A stretch of 64,000 nucleotides of DNA from Bacillota bacterium. GTDB lineage: Bacteria; Bacillota; Clostridia; Oscillospirales; Ruminococcaceae. A program made the position numbers and the translations under genes. Position 1 is the stretch's first letter, and every line of letters begins with the position of its first letter. The stretch covers positions 62,001-126,000 of the forward strand of contig JAEZYS010000017.1 of assembly GCA_023418925.1 (NCBI GenBank). Reading direction: 5' to 3'. Shown here in pieces: positions 34,693-43,286 of this stretch. The notes under the pieces are model-generated. The model saw only the letters and a program-made list of their open reading frames with translations, was not told the origin of the DNA and searched no databases.

Positions 34693-34875
34693 TCAGTCAT
34701 ATTTGTTCTCAACGTCCCTGACTAATGGGAACACATCAGATTGCTTCTTTGCTGAGAAGCAGCATAGGACTTTCACCTCTACCCATTCCTGTGGGATAGC
34801 CGTTACACGTTGTCGTGTCTGAACGGAAGTATCATTATGCCTCTCATCGGTCATTGCGTAATGGGAGCAACCCAT
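34693..34875 (-). CDS. Possible small ORF, 60 residues, doubtful
   Basis: Frame beginning MGCSHYAMTDERHNDTSVQ. No good ribosome binding site and no family that I know. The DNA contains the phrase GAGGTGAAAGTCCTATG, reminiscent of bacterial group II intron domain I, so the stretch may be non-coding. Confidence 0.2.
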   Translation of the reverse strand: MGCSHYAMTDERHNDTSVQTRQRVTAIPQEWVEVKVLCCFSAKKQSDVFPLVRDVENKYD

Positions 34876-34891
34876 ATTTTAAAGATGATAT

Positions 34892-34999
34892 TTATCGCTC
34901 GTCTTTATGTTTTCTAAAACAGTAGCAGTGCGTAGCGAATTTGGTCAAAACCATAATTTTTGTCGCTGCCTGCTTACCGTTCGTGAAATTGTGAGTCAT
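34892..34999 (-). CDS. Possible small basic protein of the element, 35 residues
   Basis: Encodes MTHNFTNGKQAATKIMVLTK and a Cys/Arg/Lys-rich tail ending in RKHKDER. Ribosome binding is weak. Short basic ORFs of this kind recur in clostridial ICEs, but I cannot assign a function. Confidence 0.3.
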   Translation of the reverse strand: MTHNFTNGKQAATKIMVLTKFATHCYCFRKHKDER

Positions 35000-35145
35000 G
35001 GCGTATCTCTTTTTTCGCTTACCCTGTCAGGGTAAATGAGAGGAACGTTTCTGATGTGCTGTTATTCAATTTTCAAAAATCTGATTGAGGAGTTTTTTAC
35101 CCCTCACTTTTTAAGCCGAAAAAAGAGAGGGGTGGCAACCTACTT

Positions 35146-35652
35146 TCAAAAATATTTTTTTAGTTTTTTGATAATCGTCCTATGACGTTTTTGAATAGCG
35201 GTATGAGAAACGAGAAATTTCTTTGCAAGCTCTCTTTCACTAATGTTGCGAAAGTAAATATCAAGAACAAACTCTCGTTCTGTTTCGTTCAGCTTTGAAA
35301 TCAGTTCAGGCAATCGCTGTTCTATAAGTTTTCTGTCAATCACATCTTCAAATCGTTCTGATGTATCAACAACAATATCTGAACCGTTAAATTCATCGTT
35401 GTCGAGTGTGTCATAAGAAAGTACTCCGAATTTAGCGGCTTCTTCTGCCAAATATCTGTGGCGGCGGTAATCTTTATAAAAGGAACAGTAGTTTTCCCTT
35501 GTTGTTTCCATAATGGCATAGCCGAGGTTAATGAAATACGGTCTGCCGTCTGTAAAGCCGTCAATATAACCCTTGATGTAATCTTCCGATACCTGTGTGT
35601 ATCCCTTTGAGTTGTCAGCTCTGTCGTTCATAATGAAAAAAGTCTTTGACAT
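35146..35652 (-). CDS. Sigma-70-like factor of the mobile element
   Basis: 168 residues. The C-terminal 60 residues form a sigma region 4 helix-turn-helix (LNETEREFVLDIYFRNISER, then ELAKKFLVSHTAIQKRHRTI). The N-terminal half is the ICE-specific part with YTQVSEDYIKGYIDGFTDGR. Such proteins in Tn916/Tn1549 relatives are thought to control element transcription. The start MSKTFFIMN (35650-35652) has GGAGG seven bases upstream, and a longer frame does not. Cargo begins just upstream of it. Confidence 0.8.
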   Translation of the reverse strand: MSKTFFIMNDRADNSKGYTQVSEDYIKGYIDGFTDGRPYFINLGYAIMETTRENYCSFYKDYRRHRYLAEEAAKFGVLSYDTLDNDEFNGSDIVVDTSERFEDVIDRKLIEQRLPELISKLNETEREFVLDIYFRNISERELAKKFLVSHTAIQKRHRTIIKKLKKYF

Positions 35653-36051
35653 TTTTAAGTCCTCCGTTTTGATTTTGAATTGGGTGAAAATCAAAACGGA
35701 GGTTACGGATACCTTGCGACTGCTTCGCTGTATTGCCTCATCTGTTTGCTCCTTTGGGCAACAAAAAAAGACCTACGGAAAAATCCGTAAGTCCTCATTG
35801 CTGCGGCGTATTAGCCGACAGATTTTAGGCATAAAAAAAGCCGTACTGTCCGAAAACAGTACGGCGAAAAGCCTATATTAAATTGTATGCAAAAGCACAT
35901 AATCTGCCAGCATACACATTATAGCATCTTGAAAGTCTAATGTCAGTACCAAAAGAGTCCCAATTAAGTCCCACTTTAGTCCCAAGCTGAATGTATGTCA
36001 ATATGATGGACAGAAAAAAAGAGAATTTTCAGATTAAAATATGTAACTATT
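35653..36051 (-). terminator. Gene-free stretch with two tandem terminators
   Basis: Two hairpins with U-tracts for minus-strand transcription: about 35771-35795 (ACTTACGGA/TCCGTAGGT, followed by seven U) and 35840-35865 (GCCGTACTG with CAGTACGGC, followed by seven U). They insulate the sigma-like gene from the glycosylase transcript. No ORF seen elsewhere in the stretch. Confidence 0.75.
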
Positions 36052-36672
36052 TTAAACACAAATGGGTTTCTTTATTTTCTCAATTTTAAGAATGCCTAAT
36101 TGACAGTCTTTTTTACCGCCATGAGATGGATGCCTAATATAGTGATTTTGATCGAGACCTAATTGTAATAAAGGCGTTTTTCCAATAGCATATATTTGAG
36201 AAGGACTTATATTAAATATATTCATTAGCATTTCTATGTATTTCTTTCCTTGTTCGATTTCCGTTTTACAAGGGGTACGATTTGAATTAATGTTACCTTT
36301 GTCGTATGGGTGAAACGGGAAAGCGTTCCACATAAGTGGGACTATTTGTTTTTCTCGCAGTGCTTCCCAAATAACTGTTGCTGAATTTTCTTTTGTATTG
36401 CCATTAACAGAATAACCTTCTCCTAAAGCAAATTTATTATCAGGATTTAATAATTGAATTTCATCTGTAAATGGAATACCTGTTATTGCACAACCACGAT
36501 GACCAGGGGCTTCTCCAATAAGCATAATATCTATGCCTAGTTTTAAGTTATATAAATACGTAAGGTAACAATGCAGATTCTCTTTTTTACTGGATTCAGC
36601 ATATGGATTTTCAAATGATTGATTGTTATCCTGTACTAAAGAGATTTTATTTACGAATTCAGCTATAGTCAT
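36052..36672 (-). CDS. Uracil-DNA glycosylase-superfamily protein
   Basis: 206 residues. Motif 1 reads LIGEAPGHRGCAITGIPFTDE, with the GEAPG loop of family 4/5-like glycosylases, and motif 2 RHPSHGG contains the catalytic-loop His. MWNAFPFHPYDKGN matches the central substrate loop. It would remove damaged or deaminated bases; in mobile elements such proteins also serve defence. It is cotranscribed with the WYL regulator 15 bases upstream. Confidence 0.8.
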   Translation of the reverse strand: MTIAEFVNKISLVQDNNQSFENPYAESSKKENLHCYLTYLYNLKLGIDIMLIGEAPGHRGCAITGIPFTDEIQLLNPDNKFALGEGYSVNGNTKENSATVIWEALREKQIVPLMWNAFPFHPYDKGNINSNRTPCKTEIEQGKKYIEMLMNIFNISPSQIYAIGKTPLLQLGLDQNHYIRHPSHGGKKDCQLGILKIEKIKKPICV

Positions 36673-36687
36673 TTTATCCTCCAGATT

Positions 36688-37695
36688 TTAAATGTATATT
36701 TTGATGAATTCATTCATTTCTCCAATAACCTCTAAAAGCTTCTCTCGATACTTTTCCTTCAGTTCCTGCGGCTCAATAATCTGTACCTTTGTTCCAAACT
36801 GAAACAGCCAGCCGAAGAACGGCGGCTCGGCTTTGACATTTACTCTTATCGTAAACCATTCATCGCCATCGGGACGGAGCGTTATATTTTTTCCGAATCG
36901 GTCAATCACGGTATTCACAAGGGAACAATGAAATCGTAGTTTAACTTCCTGCGTTTCACCGCTGAACATAGAAAATGTCGAGTTCATATATTCCGACAAG
37001 TTGAATTTCTGTGGCAAATACCTTGCCTCATTGGAGATTATTTCAACGTTCTCCATTCTGTCAACACGAAAATTAGTATAGTTATCGGGACGCTTCGGAT
37101 AAAACGCAATCAAATAATATCGTTCATCGTCCCAAGAAAGAGCATACGGCGAACAAACACGAAGTCCGTCGCGAAACTTTTTATGTTTCTGCATATCGTA
37201 GTCGAAGTATTTGAACGAGATTTGCTTGTTCTCCGCTATTGCACGGTGAATAACATCAACATTCAGATAAATTCTTTCATTCATCGCTTTTACACGGTCA
37301 GCTATATAAACCTGACGTTTGATTTGCTTTGCCTGATAAATACTTGAAAGACTTTCAATCTTCTTTAAAAGCTCCGAGGATTTTTTCTCGGTAAGAAAGC
37401 GTGATGAAGTAACTGCATCGGCAAGCAGTTTCAGTTCAGGCAATTCAAAATCACGGCTTGCAATATAATATCCCGACTTATCGCCACGGACAGAAATAAT
37501 ATCTAGTCCGTAAGTTTTCAATGCTTCAATATCATCATACAGAGCTTTTCGTCCTGCGGATATTCCGTAAAGCTCAAGCTGTGAAATAATTTCAGGCATT
37601 GTGATAAGATGTTCTTCGTCAGAGCGTTCGAGAAGAATTTTGTAGAGGTAAAGAATTTTCAAACGTTGAGTGAATGTACGAGCATTATCAGGCAT
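36688..37695 (-). CDS. WYL-domain transcriptional regulator
   Basis: 335 residues. N-terminal winged helix (1-80: LKILYLYKILLERSDEEHLI, then GRKALYDDIEALKTYGLDI), WYL domain (about 145-215: ISFKYFDYDMQKHKK, SPYALSWDDERYYLIAFYPK) and the C-terminal WCX extension. WYL proteins bind nucleic-acid-like or nucleotide ligands and often repress defence genes. It overlaps the upstream membrane-protein gene by 8 bases. Confidence 0.9.
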   Translation of the reverse strand: MPDNARTFTQRLKILYLYKILLERSDEEHLITMPEIISQLELYGISAGRKALYDDIEALKTYGLDIISVRGDKSGYYIASRDFELPELKLLADAVTSSRFLTEKKSSELLKKIESLSSIYQAKQIKRQVYIADRVKAMNERIYLNVDVIHRAIAENKQISFKYFDYDMQKHKKFRDGLRVCSPYALSWDDERYYLIAFYPKRPDNYTNFRVDRMENVEIISNEARYLPQKFNLSEYMNSTFSMFSGETQEVKLRFHCSLVNTVIDRFGKNITLRPDGDEWFTIRVNVKAEPPFFGWLFQFGTKVQIIEPQELKEKYREKLLEVIGEMNEFIKIYI

Positions 37696-38068
37696 TAACG
37701 TTCACCGTCCTGTGCTGTTTTATTTTTCTCATTATTGCAATCGTCAGAATACAAATAAGAGCTGTTCCAACGACACCTCCTACGGACATCAAAATAATCT
37801 GCCAGTTTGCAATTACGATTTTTCCGAGCCATATAACTCCGTATGTAACTGCCCACATAACGATAAAGAAGAAAGCTCTGATTGCCCAATGAAGAAACGA
37901 ACCTGAGGAGCTTCCGCTTATTATTCCGCTGTCATACAAATCTCCGACCTTGCTAAAGGCAAGTTTGTATGCAATGAAGTCAATTATGGCTAGAATGAGA
38001 TACTCATAATACCACTCTATCGGCAATCCGAGAGGACTTGTAAGAAATTCATAAATGGGTTTAAACAT
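37688..38068 (-). CDS. Small membrane protein of unknown function
   Basis: 126 residues with three predicted membrane segments (about 20-38, 60-85 and 92-115) and a basic C terminus. I recognise no family. Translationally coupled to the WYL gene (8-base overlap), and 10 bases downstream of the ImmA gene, so it belongs to a WYL-ImmA-XRE transcription unit. Confidence 0.65.
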   Translation of the reverse strand: MFKPIYEFLTSPLGLPIEWYYEYLILAIIDFIAYKLAFSKVGDLYDSGIISGSSSGSFLHWAIRAFFFIVMWAVTYGVIWLGKIVIANWQIILMSVGGVVGTALICILTIAIMRKIKQHRTVNVNA

Positions 38069-38078
38069 AAAACATCTC

Positions 38079-38591
38079 CTATCTGCCGAGAAAATCTGCT
38101 CTCGGATTATAATCCAAATTATAATCGTAACCTCTGTTGTTCATATCCTGCATTTTTATCAGAAGCATTTGGTGTGGAACATATAGCATACGGGCAATCT
38201 GCGCTGTGGTATAATTATCTCGTGCAAGAGAGTCCAGTTCGTCATCGTCAATGAGCATATTCGCCGCAAAAATATTTGCTTCCATTTCAGGCTTCGAGGA
38301 CATATTGTACAGTCCAAATTCCTGAAACGATTTTGCGGCAAGGTGTCTGTGAAGTAAGTGATGACCGATTTCGTGAAATAGAACAATCTTCTCCATCGTT
38401 TCATAAAGAGTATCGCTTAATGTTACAAATGCACAGCGTTCTACAACAAAGTACATTCCTTTAAGAGAACTAAAATGCTTGTAATCAATTTTTATGCCAA
38501 GTATTTCAGCTATATCATACGGATCGCTTGTACGATAACGCTTAATAAGTTTTTGTGTAAATTCAAAAATTCTATCTCTATACATTTCCAC
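38079..38591 (-). CDS. ImmA/IrrE-family metallo-endopeptidase
   Basis: 170 residues. The zinc site is in VLFHEIGHHLLHRH, and the third ligand and helix MEANIFAANMLI follow at about 100. ImmA cleaves XRE-type repressors, as in ICEBs1 and phages, relieving repression under DNA damage. The XRE gene lies 82 bases upstream on the same strand, an arrangement expected for such a pair. Confidence 0.9.
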   Translation of the reverse strand: MEMYRDRIFEFTQKLIKRYRTSDPYDIAEILGIKIDYKHFSSLKGMYFVVERCAFVTLSDTLYETMEKIVLFHEIGHHLLHRHLAAKSFQEFGLYNMSSKPEMEANIFAANMLIDDDELDSLARDNYTTAQIARMLYVPHQMLLIKMQDMNNRGYDYNLDYNPRADFLGR

Positions 38592-38673
38592 ACCCCTTTC
38601 TCTGTCATTTCATAGGTTTATTCGTTTAAATAATAATAGCATATTCCAATGTGTCATTGTCAGCACAACGGAA

Positions 38674-39087
38674 TTAATTTTTATTATCCTTGCGATATTT
38701 TTTAGGAATATACTTTTTATTAATTATCTTTGCTTCCCAGTATGCCTGCTGTATCGCTTCAAGCACAAGAGCCTTGTCCTCCTCGGAAACATCACCGCCC
38801 GCAAACAGAGCGTTCGCATTGTGTATCAATTTATCAGCGGCAGCTTTACCTCTTGAGCCGTATTTTTCATTTGCCTCAATGATAAATTCTTCTTCGTCCG
38901 TTGCAAGAGAAGTTTCTTCCACGCCCAATGCTTCAGCAATCTTTGCAAGAATATCTTTCTTTGGATAACGTGAGCCGTTTTCATAATTCTGAATGGCACG
39001 GGTAGTAACTCCCACAATGTTAGCCAGCTCTCCTTGCGTATATCCTTTCATTCTTCTGAGCTTTGTAATTTTTTCTTTGAGTTCCAT
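38674..39087 (-). CDS. XRE-family repressor
   Basis: 137 residues. An N-terminal helix-turn-helix of the Cro/CI type (ITKLRRMKGYTQGELANIVG, VTTRAIQNYENGSRYPKKD) is followed by a helical C-terminal part. The start MELKEKI (39085-39087) has GAGGAG seven bases upstream. It is divergent from the chimeric gene at 39280, and inverted repeats fill the gap, so it probably represses one or both directions and is a candidate target of the adjacent ImmA. Confidence 0.88.
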   Translation of the reverse strand: MELKEKITKLRRMKGYTQGELANIVGVTTRAIQNYENGSRYPKKDILAKIAEALGVEETSLATDEEEFIIEANEKYGSRGKAAADKLIHNANALFAGGDVSEEDKALVLEAIQQAYWEAKIINKKYIPKKYRKDNKN

Positions 39088-39110
39088 AGAAATTCTCCTC
39101 TTCTTTAGAT

Positions 39111-39173
39111 GTTCGTTTATTACGAACATTTTGTTCAGAACCTCTTGACAGTAACGATAGTTCCGAGTATAAT
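39111..39173 (+). promoter_or_regulatory. Consensus promoter and XRE operator repeats
   Basis: Plus-strand promoter TTGACA (39145-39150), 17-bp spacer, TATAAT (39168-39173). The dyad GTTCGTTTATTACGAAC occupies about 39111-39127, and further GAAC/GTTC half-sites occur near 39134 and 39189. These suit a repressor acting on the plus-strand genes and on its own gene. Confidence 0.7.
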
Positions 39174-39279
39174 ATTACTTGTTCCTACTGTTCGTATTTA
39201 GTATAACGCTTTGTGCGGTTTTTGTCAAGAGGTTATTGAAAAAAGTATCAGTCATTTTGTTTTATTGGGAGGGAAATAT

Positions 39280-40068
39280 ATGGACGTAACGCAAAAGTCA
39301 CATTCAAAATCAGTTAAAGCTCTGCTTCGCCTTTATCGAAAAGTGCTGCACAACGTGAACAACGAAATTGTATATCTCGACGAGCTTACATACACAACAA
39401 GCCGTAAGCATTTATCGGATTTGGTAAACTCGCTTGTCGAGTTCGAAACGAACATTGACAGCCGAAAATTCAATGACAAACTGGATAGCTGTCACAAGAG
39501 CCTATCGCTACTTCAGATACTGGACAAGACCATCGTGATGGTTCGTGACTATCCCGATAACGGTCAGGTCTATTATGATATTCTGACAAGATACTACTGC
39601 TCCTTGGTCATCAAGCTCACTTACAGTGACAATCGTTTCTTGTTTACCGGCGATGCAGAGAAGAGTGAGGAGGACGGAATATGGACGAACATCAAATGCG
39701 ACGTTCTCAAGGTCGGACATCACGGCTCGGATAGTTCAACGACTGCAAATTTTCTCAATAAAGTTGAACCAACCTACGCCGTCATAAGCGTTGGCGTAGG
39801 AAATTCATACGGACATCCAGATGATATAATCCTAAAGCGTTTGGCAGATAAAGGTGTTCAAACATTCAGAACGGATATTCAAGGAACGATTGTATTCAGT
39901 TCCGACGGAACAACCATATCCGTTGACAAGTCACCATCAGAGTATAAAGCTCCTGCTGAAACGACCATTACCACAATAAAACAAGCCGCTGATACCATTT
40001 CAGACGGCTCTTACAGATATGATATAGCTGTAAATACTTTACAAAACCATAGACGAATGTCCGAATGA
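39280..40068 (+). pseudogene. Chimeric gene: ICE sigma-like N terminus joined to a ComEC-type metallo-beta-lactamase C-terminal part
   Basis: 262 residues in an open frame. Residues 1-105 (MDVTQKSHSKSVKALLRLY and so on) resemble the helical phage/ICE sigma- or ArpU-like small proteins, ending in YPDNGQVYYDILTRYY. From about residue 107 it is the C-terminal part of a ComEC/Rec2-like hydrolase: SLVIKLTYSDNRFLFTGDAE, DVLKVGHHGSDSST, AVISVGVGNSYGHP. The N-terminal HxHxDH metal site of that fold is missing, so the enzyme is probably dead. The joint is near 39595. A good Shine-Dalgarno (GGGAGGG) and strong promoter show it is still expressed. Confidence 0.7.
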
Positions 40069-40144
40069 TACAACCTCAGTGGTAATGTTACAATGCAAGC
40101 TTTGAACGTAAAATATAAAGTAAATCGAGGTGATTTTGTTGGAA

Positions 40145-41548
40145 ATGAATTTATTTGATAAGCTTAAAAGTAATTTCTTTAATCCTCTTTCAAGTAACAG
40201 CAATAACAGGATTCATTCGGAATGTCTTATACGCATTTATAAGCTGTTTGAACATGAAGTTTCCTTCAAAATCAGCAGAGAAACAGTGCGTGATACAATC
40301 GCTTCTTTTATTATGTCGGAAGTAGACGAAGCATCGTGGAAAAACGACAACTTCTCGAATGTAAACGACTATGCAGGTGCAATAATTCGAAGATTTTATG
40401 ACTGTGAGTGGCTGATTGAGGATCTAGATGATGTTACTTATGAAAAACAAGTTGTAATGTCGGAAAATGGCATTGCTTTAGCTGAGTATATTATTAATCT
40501 CATAAAGCCACCAAAAACCGAATATTCATCGTACATTTTTAATATCTATAATCTTCTCAATAATCGCTCACAGTGGGAATCAAATCCGTACACATTAGCT
40601 TTAAAGCCAATATACTCCGATGCAAAGCAGCTTGCAAATTCCCTTAAAAAGCTTTCAACTTCAATAAAAAAAATTATTGAGCAAATCGTAGAAGAACAAA
40701 CCCTTGACGAACTTACGAAAAACCTTCTTTCATATTTTGATGGAGCATTTATAAAAGAGTATTCACGCCTTGTTAAAGAACAAAATATTCACTTCTATCG
40801 CAGTACAATAATTAACAAGCTTAATGACCTACAAAAAAATCACGATGATTATGATTTAATGATTATTGATTGCTACGATAACGAAAACTATACAGAAGAA
40901 AGCGAAGCAGAACAGCAAGTTTACCATATGCTGACCTGCACTGTACGCTTTATCACGGAAGATTATGATAGACTTATGAATGATATACAAAAGAAAATAA
41001 ATATCTATCTTAATCTTGCAGTCGGACGAGCCAGATTTATTCTTAACCACGATAGTAATTCACGGGGTTACGTTCAACAAGTGTTAAAACAGCTCATTGA
41101 TAACATAAATCAGGATAGCTGCAATGATAATTCAACTGTTAATACCGAAGAATTGTTCAATATATATACTCAGGAGTTTCTTGATACTGCCTCTTTAAGC
41201 TATCCTAAAAAGCAACGTTCAATTAAGACAGCGACTAAATCGGAAATACCGGAGATGTCACAAGATGATATTGAACGGACTAAAGAGAAGCTCCGTAAGG
41301 AAGCGTATAATCCTTTCTCAAAAGAAATAGTAAAAGAGTATGCATTAAGCATTCTTGGCGAAAAGCAAACAGTTTCTGTTGCCAATTTCCCCATTGATAG
41401 TAAAAACGATATACTTACCATTATGTCATTAGCTGCATACAGTGACGAGAATGGATTTGAAATAACGCCAAATGAAAGTTTTGTCGAAACAAAGGGCTTT
41501 TGCATAAGAGATTTTACACTTAAACGTAAATCGGAGGACAATATATGA
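40145..41548 (+). CDS. jetA: Wadjet defence protein JetA (DUF5716)
   Basis: 467 residues. N terminus MNLFDKLKSNFFNPLSS with IHSECLIRIYKLFEHE matches the JetA family; the middle is a long helical region and the C terminus has the winged-helix-like part (VSVANFPIDSKNDILTIMSL). JetA is the kleisin of the JetABC SMC complex that recognises and, with JetD, cleaves circular plasmids. GAGGTGAT lies 10 bases before the ATG. It overlaps jetB by 4 bases. The rest of the system is missing. Confidence 0.85.
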   Translation: MNLFDKLKSNFFNPLSSNSNNRIHSECLIRIYKLFEHEVSFKISRETVRDTIASFIMSEVDEASWKNDNFSNVNDYAGAIIRRFYDCEWLIEDLDDVTYEKQVVMSENGIALAEYIINLIKPPKTEYSSYIFNIYNLLNNRSQWESNPYTLALKPIYSDAKQLANSLKKLSTSIKKIIEQIVEEQTLDELTKNLLSYFDGAFIKEYSRLVKEQNIHFYRSTIINKLNDLQKNHDDYDLMIIDCYDNENYTEESEAEQQVYHMLTCTVRFITEDYDRLMNDIQKKINIYLNLAVGRARFILNHDSNSRGYVQQVLKQLIDNINQDSCNDNSTVNTEELFNIYTQEFLDTASLSYPKKQRSIKTATKSEIPEMSQDDIERTKEKLRKEAYNPFSKEIVKEYALSILGEKQTVSVANFPIDSKNDILTIMSLAAYSDENGFEITPNESFVETKGFCIRDFTLKRKSEDNI

Positions 41549-42075
41549 GTCGACTGGAAGCTTTAAATGATTTTATTCAGTCTGATATGGCAACTTTTCA
41601 GAAGATATGCCGTAAGCTCTTAAAGATGACATTTATCGTTAAGGAAAAAAACGAAGAACACCGCAAGGATTTTGCGTTTATAAAGAAGCATACAGACATA
41701 TTCAGTGAATATTTTAGCATAATCGGATATGACGTAATCTGTGATAGTGAAGCAGGCGTAGCTCGCCTTGCAAATTTAGCGTCTGCAGGTGAAGAAGGAC
41801 GCATCCAGTCTAACAGAAAAAGGTTACGTCTTCAGGAAAGTATAGTTTTGTCTGCATTATGGCTTAAGTACGAAGAAATGATTGTAAACGGTGGTTTGAC
41901 GAACGCAGTCGTGATTTCTAAATCAGAGCTTGATTTTCAATTAGAAAAGCTGGGTGCAAAAAACAAAATAGACAAAACATCTATGATTAATATTCTTAAA
42001 TTTTTTGAAACATCAACATTCAAGCCCGTCACCGCTGACGGATCAGCTTCAAAGTATGTAGTTTTCAAAATGTGA
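41545..42075 (+). pseudogene. jetB: Truncated Wadjet protein JetB (DUF4194)
   Basis: 176 codons. The frame follows the DUF4194 family from FQKICRKLLKMTFIVKEKNE through DIFSEYFSIIGYDVI to INILKFFE near residue 155, then runs into foreign sequence (about 42012-42075) that is the antisense of the secreted-protein gene on the other strand. The family's C-terminal strand is lost. JetB (the KITE subunit) needs JetC (SMC) and JetD (topoisomerase-like nuclease); neither follows. GGAGG precedes the ATG, so translation is expected, but the system cannot act as Wadjet. Confidence 0.78.
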
Positions 42076-42305
42076 TAGTTGATTTCATTACCTTCTTTGT
42101 CGCCATACTTAATAGTGCCTGCAACAACCGTTTCTGTTTGCTTTTTATAATCATCGCCAAGCACTTCTTTTACTGCGGCTTCAAATTTATTTATCATATC
42201 TCTTGGGTTATCTTCGCTTTCACTTGCCAAAGCTCCAATAGCAAATATAACACCCAAAATTAGAAATACCGCTATAAGTGAAATTGTTAGTTTCTTTTTC
42301 ATCAT
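41937..42305 (-). pseudogene. 3'-truncated gene for a small secreted protein
   Basis: 122 codons. A signal peptide (MMKKKLTISLIAVFLILGVI) precedes an ordinary extracytoplasmic domain up to about residue 97 (TYFEADPSAVTGLNVD); beyond that the frame continues antisense into jetB, so the original C terminus is lost. GGGAGG lies before the ATG. Family not recognised. The joint with jetB at about 42010-42030 marks a recombination scar between two converging gene fragments. Confidence 0.55.
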
Positions 42306-42322
42306 ATTCCTCCCATTACAGA

Positions 42323-42799
42323 TTACAAGTAGTCTGCTATATTATAAACAACTAAGCCGTGTTTCTGAGCATAGTCAACCGTGTATGCTGTACCGCCTTT
42401 ATCTTCGGTAAGGTATGCTATACAAGCCGAACTGTTATCAACAAGATGACGGTTGCGCTTGTGCATACAACCTCTCGTGTATTCTTCCGATGTGTAAACT
42501 ACCTTATCAGCCTGCTCCTTGATATTCTCGTAGATCCTCACATCTTCGCTCGACCAACCTCTTGTTTGAGAATAGCAAGGCAACACAAGAATCAGGCGAA
42601 TATCAGGATAACGTTCTTTTAACTTCAAAACGGTGAATGCTGCAATGGTATCAAAGCCTAATGCTCCACCTGCTCCAAAGTATAAATATCCCTTCTTGAT
42701 TAGGCTCTCAACTGTTTCTTCGGTTTTATTGAAAATATGCTGATAAGCTCCTGAAGGTATATCTCTGTGTCCCGTAAAACAACAAGTTTTCTCTTTCAC
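42323..42799 (-). CDS. SLOG-family protein (DUF1273/YpsA-like)
   Basis: 158 residues. CCFTGHRDIPSGAY at the N terminus, GGALGFDTIAAF, LPCYSQTRGW and CIAYLTEDKGGTAYTVDYA match the SLOG nucleotide-binding fold of YpsA/DUF1273 proteins. SLOG domains bind nucleotide derivatives and are frequent in defence systems, but the role of this one is unknown. Confidence 0.82.
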   Translation of the reverse strand: MKEKTCCFTGHRDIPSGAYQHIFNKTEETVESLIKKGYLYFGAGGALGFDTIAAFTVLKLKERYPDIRLILVLPCYSQTRGWSSEDVRIYENIKEQADKVVYTSEEYTRGCMHKRNRHLVDNSSACIAYLTEDKGGTAYTVDYAQKHGLVVYNIADYL

Positions 42800-42895
42800 A
42801 CAACCACTCCTATATTAACGATAATAGCGATATACTCACGATATTATCATTTGTATAGCATATAATTGTGAAAAATTAAAGGAAAATACAAAAAA

Positions 42896-42922
42896 AGAGC
42901 CTGCGGCTGAACCGCAGACTCT
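42896..42922 (-). terminator. Terminator after the second XRE gene
   Basis: AGAGCCTGCGG and CCGCAGACTCT pair with one mismatch, 5-nt loop, then U-tract on the minus strand. Confidence 0.75.
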
Positions 42923-42932
42923 ATAAATTCAT

Positions 42933-43286
42933 TTATTTTGCCTTGCTAATAAAGGCATCAAGTATGGCGAAAGCCTTTTCTCGTTCCTCCGGCGGTAATG
43001 CTTCAAGACGTTCTGACAAGCGTGAACTCTTGATCTTATAGCCAAATTCGATTACATCAGAGAACACATCATCTGCTGAACATTCTAAAGCATTTATGAT
43101 AGCAACTAACTTATCCAACCGAGCAGAGCTTTTTCCTCTCTCAATATCCGATAAATAGTTAGTAGATAAACCGATCATTTCAGCGAACTGCTGCTGAGTA
43201 TATCCTTTAGCTCGTCTAATCTTTTGAATACGTTTGCCGATTATCTGTTCAACGCTCTTTTCGTTTTGCACACATTCCACCTCCAA
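42933..43286 (-). CDS. Second XRE-family regulator
   Basis: 117 residues. Helix-turn-helix at about 13-68 (IGKRIQKIRRAKGYTQQQFA, GLSTNYLSDIERGKSSAR), typical of chromosomal or conjugative-element repressors. A 12-bp inverted repeat (ACTCACGATATT) occurs on both sides of the gene, at 42834-42845 and 43430-43441. It is monocistronic and may regulate the neighbouring SLOG or VanY genes. Confidence 0.85.
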   Translation of the reverse strand: MEVECVQNEKSVEQIIGKRIQKIRRAKGYTQQQFAEMIGLSTNYLSDIERGKSSARLDKLVAIINALECSADDVFSDVIEFGYKIKSSRLSERLEALPPEEREKAFAILDAFISKAK

